Positions 22,144 to 30,663 are shown, counted from the stretch's first letter. The stretch: DNA of 64,000 nt from Salticus scenicus (GCA_963930645.1 OZ005650.1:235491688-235555687); one strand, 5' to 3'. The notes: generated by a model not told the origin, from the sequence alone. Translations and numbers: made by a program.

Positions 22144-23754
22144 TTATACATTATTTGAGAAATATTTCTCAAAATAAGTTTGGAAATATTGCATAGTCAA
22201 CTTATTAAAAAAGAATTCATTGAAATTACACAAACAATGTTTTGATATAATGTTTTGAACAATTTTAACAGTATTCAAATGTAGCAAAACAGTTTCTTGA
22301 GAAAAGATATATTTGTCATAAGTGTTTAACATTAAACAATCGTGATCGAACTGACAATCTATATTCAAATCGCACCCGTTACATTCGAAAAATGTATTAA
22401 TATTTGATTGAATTTCACTACAAATTGATGTTAGATAATGGTTTTGCGCTTCATCGAAAATCATATGTTCCTCACATTCAATTCTCTTGTTTGAAATCAA
22501 AGTTGGGATTTGTTTCACGAGAACACTTTCCATAAGGCGATGTGAAATCTGACTTTTCAATTCGACCAATCTGTTCATTTGATCTTTGAACAATTTTAAA
22601 CCATTCGGCTTGAGATAAAAACCTGCATTATTTGTGTAAAACATTTGTTGCAACAAACACATGTCTTCATTCACAAATGCTGTTAACAGTTGGTTGTTTG
22701 ATATAAAACTATCCTTCACAGAATTGAATTTAAACGAAGATATATTTTTTTGGAAATCTAGCCACGTTATCGGTGTGAATATAACACCCAATTTTGTAGG
22801 AAAACGATCACCAGTACTATTTACTGTAAAATTACGAATGTGCACTCTTAAATTTTTTTCATTTTCCAAAATGATTTGCAAGAATGTACACCAACCTAAA
22901 TCCCATTCTCCTAGAATAGGATTTGATTTCTGCCTATGTTGAAAAAATTTATCCAACCAGTCATTATTTGGAATTTCGCAAGACAGTTCACCACTTGTAG
23001 ATTGTTCATTTTTAACACAAGAAAGTTCGTTATCACATTTTGAAGCTAATAGTTCATTAGAGGATGATTGTCCAATATTATCAGAGGGCGATTGTTCGTT
23101 TTTTTCACTAGAAGACTGTCCACCATTATCAGGAGACGATTGTTCTAAGTCCAATCTAGGTCTTTTCAAAGGTCGAGAAACAGTAATAATATGACGAAAA
23201 GTAAGACTTATTCTTGCATTCTTTATCGAAGGGTCTACAGCAATACCGTGAGTGAAAAGTTCATTCGTAGGTTTAGCCATAGTGTATAAAGACCCATTGT
23301 CTAATTCAATCACTGTAGAAGGTGTGTTTGGCTTTTTAAATTCAATTTTCCTTGGTACACCAAAACTGAGGACTCCGATAGGGAAAGTATCATCCAGACT
23401 GAATTCGTTATCTTTATGTTGGGAAATGTAACTTTCTCCGTTCGGATACAGATTTAATAAAACATAGTTGTAGGCACATCCAACATGCTTTTCGACGATA
23501 TTTCTAAGTTCCATCATGATTGGGATCCAAGGTTGGGTAGCAATTTGAGCACCGCTGAATGCATACACCAGGCCCTCGTCGCCAAATGCTAACACCTGAC
23601 GTTTCGGCATAACATCTTTTCCCCAAATGTTGAAGGTGGGAGTGTAAAACGGTAAAGTTTTCAACTGGTTAAAATAGTCATCAGCTTTTTCTTTCTCGAT
23701 AAAGTTAGGATAATAACTAACATTAAGACCGTTTTCATAAAAGTGGATACTCAT
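22144..23754 (-). CDS. AlkB-like 2-oxoglutarate/Fe(II) dioxygenase fused to a PC4-like domain
   Basis: 536 residues, intact. Residues about 1-195 match ALKBH2/3-type demethylases: N-x-Y-x2-G-x3-I-x2-H-x-D with H113 and D115, H169 as the third iron ligand, and R181-x5-R187, which binds 2-oxoglutarate. The family repairs alkylated bases in DNA or RNA. Residues 200-262 are a Ser/Gln/Asn/Glu-rich linker with imperfect repeats. Residues about 278-340 (V-H-I-R-N-F, G-D-R-F-P-T-K-L-G-V, W-L-D-F) resemble the PC4/p15 single-strand DNA-binding fold. Residues 341-536 are unrecognised and include a Cys/His cluster near 456-475. The gene has its own AATAAA and an upstream pair of TGACGTCA sites. AlkB is confident; PC4 is moderate. 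Confidence 0.88.
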   Translation of the reverse strand: MSIHFYENGLNVSYYPNFIEKEKADDYFNQLKTLPFYTPTFNIWGKDVMPKRQVLAFGDEGLVYAFSGAQIATQPWIPIMMELRNIVEKHVGCAYNYVLLNLYPNGESYISQHKDNEFSLDDTFPIGVLSFGVPRKIEFKKPNTPSTVIELDNGSLYTMAKPTNELFTHGIAVDPSIKNARISLTFRHIITVSRPLKRPRLDLEQSSPDNGGQSSSEKNEQSPSDNIGQSSSNELLASKCDNELSCVKNEQSTSGELSCEIPNNDWLDKFFQHRQKSNPILGEWDLGWCTFLQIILENEKNLRVHIRNFTVNSTGDRFPTKLGVIFTPITWLDFQKNISSFKFNSVKDSFISNNQLLTAFVNEDMCLLQQMFYTNNAGFYLKPNGLKLFKDQMNRLVELKSQISHRLMESVLVKQIPTLISNKRIECEEHMIFDEAQNHYLTSICSEIQSNINTFFECNGCDLNIDCQFDHDCLMLNTYDKYIFSQETVLLHLNTVKIVQNIISKHCLCNFNEFFFNKLTMQYFQTYFEKYFSNNV

Positions 23755-23837
23755 TTTGAAATAAAGTTTAGCACGATTAAAAAATACAACTTACAAAAGC
23801 GAGAACAGGAGGCAGAATGAATGCTACCCCCTCAACT

Positions 23838-23900
23838 CGTGACGTCAAACCCACGCCCGCAATTGTTCAAAAATAACCAATGACCAACCTGTGACGTCAA
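23838..23900 (-). promoter_or_regulatory. Two CRE-type palindromes upstream of the AlkB-PC4 gene
   Basis: Perfect TGACGTCA at 23840-23847 and 23892-23899, both inside GTGACGTCAAAC, 86 and 138 bp upstream of the start codon, with a CCAAT (plus strand) between them at 23878-23882. TGACGTCA is the consensus site for CREB/ATF bZIP factors. Regulation is inferred. Confidence 0.5.
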
Positions 23901-23904
23901 ACGC

Positions 23905-24115
23905 GGGAAATCAATAGTTGCCACACACCTTAAGGTTGTTAAAGGAATGTCGTCTACCTGCACCTGGTTCCTTCCAACCAAACTGTGTGGTCAACTGTGG
24001 GAACCCAATTGTTACCACATACCCTAAAGCTATTCAAGGAATGTCTTCATCCCCACCACCTGACCCCTCTCGGGTCTTGTCCAAACTTGCACGTGTCTAC
24101 ATATTTTAATGAAAG
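23905..24115. repeat. Diverged direct repeat in the Polinton intergenic region
   Basis: Segments at about 23905-23955 and 23998-24050 share GGGAA...CAAT-GTT-CCACA-ACC-TAA and AAGGAATGTC blocks. The 63-codon plus-strand ORF across them has no domain. Confidence 0.45.
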
Positions 24116-24158
24116 AATGAGGAGACAGAAAATAATAAAAAATTAATTTTATTTAAGA

Positions 24159-24839
24159 CTAATCCAAAATGGGTTTACATGGGATTGTTTTCGAACTTTA
24201 GGCGTTGACATAGGACGTGATAACAAATTTTTATTTTTAATGAAACTTTGAGGTACGTGCATTTCTTTGAGAACTTGTAACAATTCACCCTGTGCGTTAA
24301 TAGGTACTTTTTTGTTTGGAGAAAAAATTAAATGAAAAAAGTCTGCAATATTAGAGTTCTGTATTTTTTTTATTTTTAAAAGACACTATTCCTTTTTCAT
24401 TCCACTCTAGTTTGTGAGGACTTGTCTTAAGAAATTCTAGTAATTTCAAAGCTTGTTTTTTCATTCTTGAAGGTATTAAAGTTAAAGGAAGTTGGTTATA
24501 GTCAATTTCTTGTTTGATATGTTCAGCATTCACAGTCTCTTGTGTTGTTGTTGTAGGTTCTTGTTTCGCAGAATCTTGTTTCACAGAATCTTGTTCGGGT
24601 TTTGCAGGTTGTTGCTCAACTTCTTCATCAGAACGTTGGATCCACGGTAGATTGTTTTCTTGTAAATTCATTTTTCTTTGCAATAATTCATAATAGCGTT
24701 GCACTTTTTCATAATCTGGTAAGGAACTGTTTAATATTTTTAGCAAAGCTTTATCCAATTCACTTAGCTGCTTTTGAGAAGGTGTGTGTTTGTTCAACAC
24801 CTCTTCAGGCACCAAAGCAAATTTTTTAGCGAATTCCAT
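24159..24839 (-). pseudogene. Conserved Polinton protein, frameshifted in a homopolymer
   Basis: I do not recognise a function. The first 162 codons (24351-24839) have a helical N-terminus (L-S-E-L-D-K-A-L...Y-E-K-V-Q-R-Y-Y-E-L-L), a low-complexity middle rich in Gln, Lys, Ser and Thr, and a C-terminal Lys/Leu-rich segment (R-M-K-K-Q-A-L-K-L-L-E-F-L). The frame ends prematurely at an A8 run (24364-24371). In the adjacent frame about 65 further codons stay open with protein-like composition to a TAA at 24159-24161, overlapped by AATAAA. This looks like a one-base slip or a programmed shift. The start overlaps the upstream gene by 14 bp. Confidence 0.65.
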
Positions 24840-25155
24840 GGAAGAGTGTGCTGATGGCTGATATGGCAGCGGGGATTAAAATGTTTAAAAATCCACCTTG
24901 TTGAACAATCAGTTTCTTTTTAGTGAATAAGGATCCTTTTTTCGTTCCAATCTTTCTAAGAGTCGATTTATATTTCGCCAACGATCGTTTCTGAGTAGTA
25001 GAAAGAGGCACGTTTCCTTTTAAAACATTCAACGTACACTCGCAGATAGCTTTAACAGTACGATTAGGTAATTTTTTAAGAAAATGTTTACGTAATTTAT
25101 TGGGACATGAGCGAATCAATTCCAGGTCTCTAAGTTGTTCTCTTGACAAAGTCAT
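24826..25155 (-). CDS. Small Polinton protein with hydrophobic C-terminus
   Basis: 109 codons from ATG at 25153-25155; a longer reading begins at GTG and is less likely. The N-terminal half is charged and helical and the middle is Lys-rich (S-L-F-T-K-K-K-L-I). The C-terminus Q-Q-G-G-F-L-N-I-L-I-P-A-A-I-S is hydrophobic and could insert in a membrane, as small virion proteins of adenovirus-like elements do. It starts 33 bp after the packaging ATPase stop and overlaps the next gene. The family role is inferred from position and composition. Confidence 0.6.
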   Translation of the reverse strand: MTLSREQLRDLELIRSCPNKLRKHFLKKLPNRTVKAICECTLNVLKGNVPLSTTQKRSLAKYKSTLRKIGTKKGSLFTKKKLIVQQGGFLNILIPAAISAISTLFHGIR

Positions 25156-25188
25156 GTTAGCAACTAACTCTTCACACACACTAATAAT

Positions 25189-25812
25189 TTATTTATACTT
25201 GTATAAAAACTGAATTTGATTGGGTAGAATTTGTGTTCGCAATCTCATATCTTCATCCGTTTCATTTTTTAAATCGATAAACAAGTATGAGAAGGGTTTC
25301 TTTGTAGCATCTTCATACACTTCTTGAAAAAATTTAGATTTTTTAGGGTACAACTGCCTACCCAAATGCATAATTTGGCTCATGTCGCGACGATTTTTAA
25401 ACAGAAAAATGTACTGAGCATTTAAAGACACTGTTCTAATTTCACTCCCTTTTTGAAAAAAATTTTGGGTTAAAAAAACAACACTTAGATTTAAATGGTG
25501 ACTACCTTTCGTGAATAACGAAGTCAAACGTTTATCGTTACTGCATTCGGTCATTAAATCATCTATCACAAACAAAGTATTACCATTCAAATAATCTTTA
25601 TAATTTGATGGGAAACCTTCTACAAAAGTAACATTAGGTATTTCATCATATAAAGTTTGATAAATAGCATAAAACCAAACCACTTTGTCGATGGTAGGAT
25701 GAAACATTTGTTCTTTAAAATGTAACAAATCTCTCATAAAAAAAGACTTGCCACATCCCGTAGGACCGGCAAGAATCATAGTGCAAGGATGTTGTAGACG
25801 TGGAAACTCCAT
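25189..25812 (-). CDS. ATP: Genome-packaging ATPase (FtsK/HerA, A32-like)
   Basis: 208 codons. Walker A G-P-T-G-C-G-K-S (residues 16-23) and Walker B L-F-V-I-D-D-L (80-86), then F-L-T-Q-N-F, the sensor region typical of poxvirus A32-like packaging ATPases. It would pump DNA into the capsid. I chose the ATG at 25812, because the ATG 21 bp upstream adds only seven residues before the fold. The stop TAA is overlapped by AATAAA (25188-25193). It lies in the virion module between the protease and two small proteins. Confidence 0.9.
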   Translation of the reverse strand: MEFPRLQHPCTMILAGPTGCGKSFFMRDLLHFKEQMFHPTIDKVVWFYAIYQTLYDEIPNVTFVEGFPSNYKDYLNGNTLFVIDDLMTECSNDKRLTSLFTKGSHHLNLSVVFLTQNFFQKGSEIRTVSLNAQYIFLFKNRRDMSQIMHLGRQLYPKKSKFFQEVYEDATKKPFSYLFIDLKNETDEDMRLRTQILPNQIQFLYKYK

Positions 25813-25857
25813 GATAAATGAACACAGACACAAAATGTATACAGTTTAAATAAGTGT

Positions 25858-26340
25858 TTATTGATAAAAATTAGCATACACACGAAATCTTTTGGCAACA
25901 AAATTATAGACTCGATGGTCGTTACAGATATTCTTGGTTACAAACATAAACAAAAATTCTTTCAGGGTTTTTCCCCTACATCTACAATATAGATAATAAA
26001 CACAAAATTGGCCACAAACGGCGGTTATAGCACTCTGAAGCATCAGAGGATTATAGTTCACATGTGAATATCGAGATGCAAAGTTCAAGATAGGTCCTTT
26101 AAAATAACTGGGGTTGTTTCCATACGATTCAAAGAATTCCACTTCATCATCAGATTGTATGAAAAAGGCTAACCAGTGAGTTCCAGGTTCAGACGAGTCA
26201 TCTGTGTTACACACGAGGCAAGCTGGATAACGCACGACCACCTCGGGTAGATGATCACTTGGGAAAACATCTAAAAAATATTTTTTCGTAATTGTATCAC
26301 TGGATAAAATATTCTTGATTTGCAGAGAATCCATTTTCAT
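25858..26340 (-). CDS. PRO: Adenain-like cysteine protease
   Basis: 160 codons. Family C5-type maturation protease that would cleave virion proteins. Visible catalytic residues: H55 in G-T-H-W, E71 in F-F-E-S-Y-G, Q102 and C109 in C-G-Q-F-C; the Q-C spacing of seven equals that of adenain. Its ATG overlaps the stop of the capsid gene as TAATG. Its own stop is overlapped by AATAAA (25857-25862), the first such signal downstream of the penton gene. Confidence 0.92.
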   Translation of the reverse strand: MKMDSLQIKNILSSDTITKKYFLDVFPSDHLPEVVVRYPACLVCNTDDSSEPGTHWLAFFIQSDDEVEFFESYGNNPSYFKGPILNFASRYSHVNYNPLMLQSAITAVCGQFCVYYLYCRCRGKTLKEFLFMFVTKNICNDHRVYNFVAKRFRVYANFYQ

Positions 26341-27659
26341 TAATTGGCAAAGTCACATAAAACGTGTCGAGACTTGGTAATTTCAATAATGTTTTCAAAT
26401 TCTGCATACACAAACACAGAAATGGTGGATTGTAAAGCTGCGGAGAATTTTATCTCAATTCTAAAATTTCCTTGTTGTTGTAAGTTGAGGTGGGGACCGT
26501 CACACAAATCAGGACTTAGATCGAAAGCATATAAAGTATGACCATTCACGAAATCTTTTCGTGAAATATAATTTCCAGCGTCACGATTGAAACCAGAGAA
26601 TAATCGATGATAAGCTCTTATATAGTTTTTATCCTCGAAATTCAATTCCAAAGGTTTGCTAGGAACAGGTTGACCATCCATATACACACTTAAAAAGTTA
26701 ACATTGTAGTGATGAAAGTAAAAAGGGTTTAATTCATATTTACCACTCATGGCTGCATTATCTAACAATCCAATTATGACACGTTTTGGCATAGCACCCA
26801 AAAGAACATTATCTTGCATAAAAGACATACTTCCCGCAGGTATTGTATAAGTCTTGCATAAAACTCGATCGATGGGGTATTTTGCAGAATTTTTTTCCAA
26901 AGCTTTAGCATGTCCTAATAAAACTCCTGGATTCACTTTCACTTTGCGAATAAACAGCGAGGCATGTTCTAACACGACGTTATATTTCTTTTCCTGACCA
27001 GTCACTTGCTTTGCCATTAAACAAAACTGGGGAGTGCTTCGAATCATTTTAATTTTCAAATTCACCATATTCAGTAAAAGTCGATTCTGTTGAAAAATGT
27101 CACAGTGTAAAGGACCGATCATATCTAAAATTTTACTCGTCTTGGTGAGTTCATGTCTTTTTACCAATCCAGGGTTTTGGGGAGTAGCTTGTGTGGGATC
27201 GGATACAGTTAAATTTTCATCTTTGTAAAAACATTCACAGGTTAGTAAACTTTTTTTAGCATCTTCACCGAAATTCAACAGAGTTTCAATGTAGGCACGG
27301 TATGGATAAGTGTTACTCGAAGAAGATATTAATCTTTCGTTCAGACTCACATCGATTTGAGAAAACAATGCGTGAAAAAATAAATTAACAGGTGCAACAG
27401 TTTCTTTATCAGCCAGAGCAGTTCCGTCAGCATTCACAATTCTCACTTTTAGGTACATGTGCGAGGAGGATAAATCTATGTATTCTTCGCCATTACACGT
27501 GATGTTAAATTCCACAGCTCCCCCATCACGAATATTCGCGAGAGGATGAAATTCGACGAAATGTCCTTTTTCAATAGCTGTCTGTGTAGGTGGTATCAAA
27601 AACAAGTCTAGTTCAGATTTGACAAAGGCAGGGGAATCTTTATGAATGAGACCCGACAT
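26340..27659 (-). CDS. PY: Major capsid protein, double jelly-roll (Polinton PY)
   Basis: 439 codons. It has the conserved Polinton capsid pattern: Y-I-D-L-S-S-S-H-M-Y-L-K-V, then A-P-V-N-L-F-F-H-A-L-F-S-Q-I-D-V-S-L-N near residue 100, and T-Y-P-Y-R-A-Y-I-E-T-L-L. This family is predicted to form the hexon-like double jelly-roll shell. No breaks. It starts 2 bp after the stop of the 139-codon gene and shares one base with the protease start. Confidence 0.9.
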   Translation of the reverse strand: MSGLIHKDSPAFVKSELDLFLIPPTQTAIEKGHFVEFHPLANIRDGGAVEFNITCNGEEYIDLSSSHMYLKVRIVNADGTALADKETVAPVNLFFHALFSQIDVSLNERLISSSSNTYPYRAYIETLLNFGEDAKKSLLTCECFYKDENLTVSDPTQATPQNPGLVKRHELTKTSKILDMIGPLHCDIFQQNRLLLNMVNLKIKMIRSTPQFCLMAKQVTGQEKKYNVVLEHASLFIRKVKVNPGVLLGHAKALEKNSAKYPIDRVLCKTYTIPAGSMSFMQDNVLLGAMPKRVIIGLLDNAAMSGKYELNPFYFHHYNVNFLSVYMDGQPVPSKPLELNFEDKNYIRAYHRLFSGFNRDAGNYISRKDFVNGHTLYAFDLSPDLCDGPHLNLQQQGNFRIEIKFSAALQSTISVFVYAEFENIIEITKSRHVLCDFAN

Positions 27660-27661
27660 GA

Positions 27662-28081
27662 TTAAGCAAAAATATCGTGTGTCTTCGCTTTCTTCACTTT
27701 AGGACGAATGATGGTTTTATTAGATCGCTTTCTCTTTTTATAGCGTTGTCCTGAACCAATCATTGTTTTCATTTTTGTAGCAGCTTTGTCAGTTAAATTT
27801 TTTCCAGCTTCTTTCAACCGACGCTTAGCAACATTTTTTATATCTTCACCTCGTGACAGGTCATTCAACACATCTACACCCGTATGAAACAATTGTTTAC
27901 CAACCGCTTTCGCACCTGATTTAAAAAGGGGTACTGCAGCTCGAAAAAGAGATCGAAACAGTCCACCTAATCCATATCCTTTTTGTAATGTAGAACCTTG
28001 GTAGTAGTTCAAACCACTACCTGACTGGTGAATGTAATAATCTTCAAAAGATTTCGCACAACACTTGTAAGGAACAAACAT
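27662..28081 (-). CDS. Small basic virion-type protein
   Basis: 139 codons. Gly-rich start (Y-Y-Q-G...G-Y-G-L-G-G-L-F-R-S-L-F-R-A), an amphipathic helix with R-R-L-K-E-A-G-K, then a very basic tail (Y-K-K-R-K-R-S and K-V-K-K-A-K). The pattern recurs between penton and capsid genes in Mavericks and recalls adenovirus pVI or core proteins, so membrane or DNA contact in the particle is plausible. Its ATG overlaps the penton stop as TAATG. Confidence 0.7.
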   Translation of the reverse strand: MFVPYKCCAKSFEDYYIHQSGSGLNYYQGSTLQKGYGLGGLFRSLFRAAVPLFKSGAKAVGKQLFHTGVDVLNDLSRGEDIKNVAKRRLKEAGKNLTDKAATKMKTMIGSGQRYKKRKRSNKTIIRPKVKKAKTHDIFA

Positions 28082-28836
28082 TATGAGAGGTACTTTTGTC
28101 TAAAATGAAGTTTCACGATCAACTGTCCACGCTCGAATGACACCAATCGTCCTGTGTGTGTCCTTATAACAGTTTCGATTGTTTGAAAGTTTTTCCTTGA
28201 AAGAGGGACATAGTGTGGTCTGTCAAACATTTCGTGAATCATATCACCATCTTTACCTTTCACAGTAATTACTCTAAGCAAAGGGGATACTATATGACCT
28301 ACGATCTGAGGTTCTGCTATATCCGAATATATGTAAAGTAATTTTAAATCGAAATTCGGGTCAGCCTCTTTAATCCCTTCAAAGTATTTAAAAGGGCTAT
28401 CACGTATAGGATCCTCATTGTTAGCCAATTCGATCGGATAAAAGCCTAAAGTTTCGACGAGCCCTGGTAATAACTTTATTCTAGCTGTTGGTTTTAATCC
28501 AATTTTCACTTTTCTAGTATGTTTGTTGTAGCTTATCTGAATTAAACCGTTGAAGACTTGATAGTTCATCCATTTAGTAATGTCTGAAGGGCTTTCAAAA
28601 AATCCGAAGGGGATTTTAGTTCTTTTCATCGTTCCAATACCTGCATCATATTCGTATTCATTCCCACCGTCAAATATATTACTCCACATATGTGGATAAA
28701 CCAATTCCACAAGTCCGACCTCCCATTCACCTTTCAGATCAAGAGGTGAAGGTAATCTCGTAATAAAATGTGAAATTTTATTTTCTGGATAAAATTTCAA
28801 AGAACTGTCGGAAGGTAGCGTCACGTAGAAAGACAT
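28081..28836 (-). CDS. PX: Minor capsid (penton-like) protein (Polinton PX)
   Basis: 251 codons. The N-terminus M-S-F-Y-V-T-L-P-S-D-S-S and the G-E-W-E-V-G-L-V-E-L-V-Y-P-H segment near residue 40 are characteristic of the Polinton single jelly-roll minor capsid protein predicted to sit at the vertices. Intact. First gene of the tightly packed penton, basic protein, capsid, protease set. Confidence 0.85.
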   Translation of the reverse strand: MSFYVTLPSDSSLKFYPENKISHFITRLPSPLDLKGEWEVGLVELVYPHMWSNIFDGGNEYEYDAGIGTMKRTKIPFGFFESPSDITKWMNYQVFNGLIQISYNKHTRKVKIGLKPTARIKLLPGLVETLGFYPIELANNEDPIRDSPFKYFEGIKEADPNFDLKLLYIYSDIAEPQIVGHIVSPLLRVITVKGKDGDMIHEMFDRPHYVPLSRKNFQTIETVIRTHTGRLVSFERGQLIVKLHFRQKYLS

Positions 28837-28873
28837 GTTGGCGAATGATTCTCAAAAGAAATGTCGTTTCAAT

Positions 28874-29929
28874 TTATAAATGAAATAAATTAGAAGCCAG
28901 TATCCATTGGTCAAATTTAGAAGGATAACCTTTATATTTCACTTTATACTCTAGTCGCCCTTTTCTCATTCGCTTTTTTAAGATTTTTTCGATAGCAAAG
29001 TTCTCTTTAGGTTGAACTTTTTGAAGTTCTTCTGCGTAAAATGTCCCTAAGATAGGTTCGTTCATCAAATCCTTGATCCGGTAGACGGGCGGTTCCCGTG
29101 GCACGCACTCGGTCACGACGAAGAGTTCTTCCGTCCAATTAGTTTCGTATACTTTTACAAAGGTTAATTTTTGTTTGGATACTCGAACCGTATCCCCCGG
29201 TTTAAACATGCAAGACTTTCTCTTTTCATTCCTCATATCCCCGTACAGAGTAAACCACACGTCACTTTCGTTTTCCGGAGTTACTTCGGCGGGCGCCCTT
29301 TTAATACTCGAATGATAAGTATGGTTATAACTATAAAGTAATTGATCTAACACGTCTATGAAGCGGTAAGTACGACGACTGGTAAAATATTTCCACATTT
29401 TAGTTTTTAAAGTGCGGTTAAATCGTTCTATTACGGACGCTTTCGTGTTGTTAAAAGTTCTGAAAAATTTCACACCTTCCTCTTTGAGAAATTTTTGAAA
29501 CTTGTTATTCAAAAATTCCCTTCCTGCATCCGTATTCAAACAGTTGGGTTTTCGTTCAGAGAAAATTTTTTTAAAAGCTTTCACAATCTCTTCACCTTTT
29601 TTAGATTTCAGAGGAACCGCCCACGCTCGTTTTGAGAGGATGTCTATACAAGTTAAAATGTAACGAAAACCATCGTTAAACTTTTGAAGAGACGTCAGAT
29701 CAGCTAAATCTGCTTGCCACTGTTGATCAATTCTGGATACTATGACACGGTTCGTGGGGAATTTTTTTCGAATCGGTTTGTGAAGTGAATATGCATCTAT
29801 TCCTTGTAACCATTCTCGAATTTTTTTCTTTGATAACTTGCCGCGGGCAGCACGGTGTAAGGCATCTACACCTCCAAAACTTGCAACCGCTTTCGGGTCT
29901 CGATAAGTTTCCTCCATGACAGCACGCAT
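28874..29929 (-). CDS. INT: Polinton integrase with C-terminal chromodomain
   Basis: 351 codons, intact. Retrovirus-type (rve) DDE integrase that would insert the element and create the 6-bp duplication seen here. Catalytic residues: D74 (W-Q-A-D-L), D134 (N-T-D-A-G-R-E-F) and E168 (S-V-I-E-R-F-N-R), 33 residues between the last two. An SH3-like region (F-K-P-G-D-T-V-R-V) follows, then a chromodomain at about 311-351 (I-E-K-I-L...K-V-K-Y-K-G-Y...D-Q-W-I), which in related elements targets chromatin. There is no clear N-terminal zinc-binding domain. Confidence 0.92.
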   Translation of the reverse strand: MRAVMEETYRDPKAVASFGGVDALHRAARGKLSKKKIREWLQGIDAYSLHKPIRKKFPTNRVIVSRIDQQWQADLADLTSLQKFNDGFRYILTCIDILSKRAWAVPLKSKKGEEIVKAFKKIFSERKPNCLNTDAGREFLNNKFQKFLKEEGVKFFRTFNNTKASVIERFNRTLKTKMWKYFTSRRTYRFIDVLDQLLYSYNHTYHSSIKRAPAEVTPENESDVWFTLYGDMRNEKRKSCMFKPGDTVRVSKQKLTFVKVYETNWTEELFVVTECVPREPPVYRIKDLMNEPILGTFYAEELQKVQPKENFAIEKILKKRMRKGRLEYKVKYKGYPSKFDQWILASNLFHL

Positions 29930-29938
29930 GTGAAGACA

Positions 29939-30127
29939 TTACATTGAAAAGGATAAATTTCCCGTATCGTTTAAATTTAAAATAAAATCAACGTTCCCAC
30001 CTTCAGAAAAAATATAAAGAATCGAAAAGACAACACACATCACAAAATAAATGCAGAACACGAAAATCCCTTCCTCTCGGGACGGTAACATCATGAACAC
30101 TAAATGATATTCAATCGAAAAATACAT
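29939..30127 (-). CDS. Possible small membrane protein next to the right TIR
   Basis: 62 codons from ATG at 30125-30127, ending 10 bp before the integrase start. A single hydrophobic run of about 20 residues (I-F-V-F-C-I-Y-F-V-M-C-V-V-F-S-I-L-Y-I-F) would span a membrane, with an acidic segment after it. No homologue recognised. It may be chance, but it fills the only gap before the TIR. Confidence 0.35.
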   Translation of the reverse strand: MYFSIEYHLVFMMLPSREEGIFVFCIYFVMCVVFSILYIFSEGGNVDFILNLNDTGNLSFSM

Positions 30128-30148
30128 ATTTATGTCTAAGATACAGTC

Positions 30149-30252
30149 ATCAGGCTATATTTCCATAGGTCAGTGGTTTCGCGCTCGAAAACTACTGTCT
30201 TATGGAAATATTTTTACTGCAAGGTACCGGGTTCGAACCCCAGTCAAACCTC
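30149..30252 (+). ncRNA. tRNA-like segment inside the right TIR
   Basis: Plus strand: TAGGTCAGTGG (A-box-like), the ATATTTCCATA/TATGGAAATAT pair, and GGTTCGAACCC (B-box) near 30230-30240. The T-arm has one mismatch here, unlike the left copy. Confidence 0.5.
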
Positions 30253-30663
30253 TCTATTTCTTTCATAGTATATTCCCACCCACCTCCTTAAATTCAATCG
30301 ATTCCTTATTTATTTCTCAATTTTCAAATTTTTAATTAATTTCTTAATTAATTTCCTAATTAATTTCTTAATTAACTCCCTAATTAATTTCCTAATGAGT
30401 CACAAACAATATCCTACTTTTTTCATTCTACTGAAAACATCGCTTTAAAACCATCGTCACCTTTTACAAAAAATCACTCATTAATTTTTTTAATTAAATT
30501 TCCACATTAATACCCTCGTCACGTTTCACGATCAAGTTAGAGGGTGTCTCAAGGTCAATACCAACCCATCTAGACCCCTCAGGGGGTGGTGTGACACCCG
30601 CACGGCTTGCCGGTGCCTCAGTGCCTCCCCCGCATGCGCCAGAACCGGCCTTTTCTATCTACT
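30149..30663. repeat. Right terminal inverted repeat of the Polinton
   Basis: About 515 bp, reverse complement of 13063-13582, with the same AATTAATTTCTTAATT-type array at 30330-30400 and the same inner tRNA-like segment. Confidence 0.93.

Larger units (their letters stand above)
13063..30663 (-). mobile_element. Polinton/Maverick DNA transposon, near complete (17.6 kb)
   Basis: The ends are inverted copies beginning AGTAGATAGAAAAGGCC. The 6-bp direct repeat GGCAAT lies immediately outside (13057-13062 and 30664-30669). AG-initiated termini, a 6-bp duplication and a 15-20 kb size are classic for this group. All expected core genes are present on the minus strand: integrase, PolB, packaging ATPase, adenain-like protease, major and minor capsid proteins. 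Accessory genes include an AlkB-PC4 fusion. Only two single-base frame breaks were found, both in otherwise continuous genes. The target-site duplication is intact. The element could in principle produce capsids; that is inference. Confidence 0.97.
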
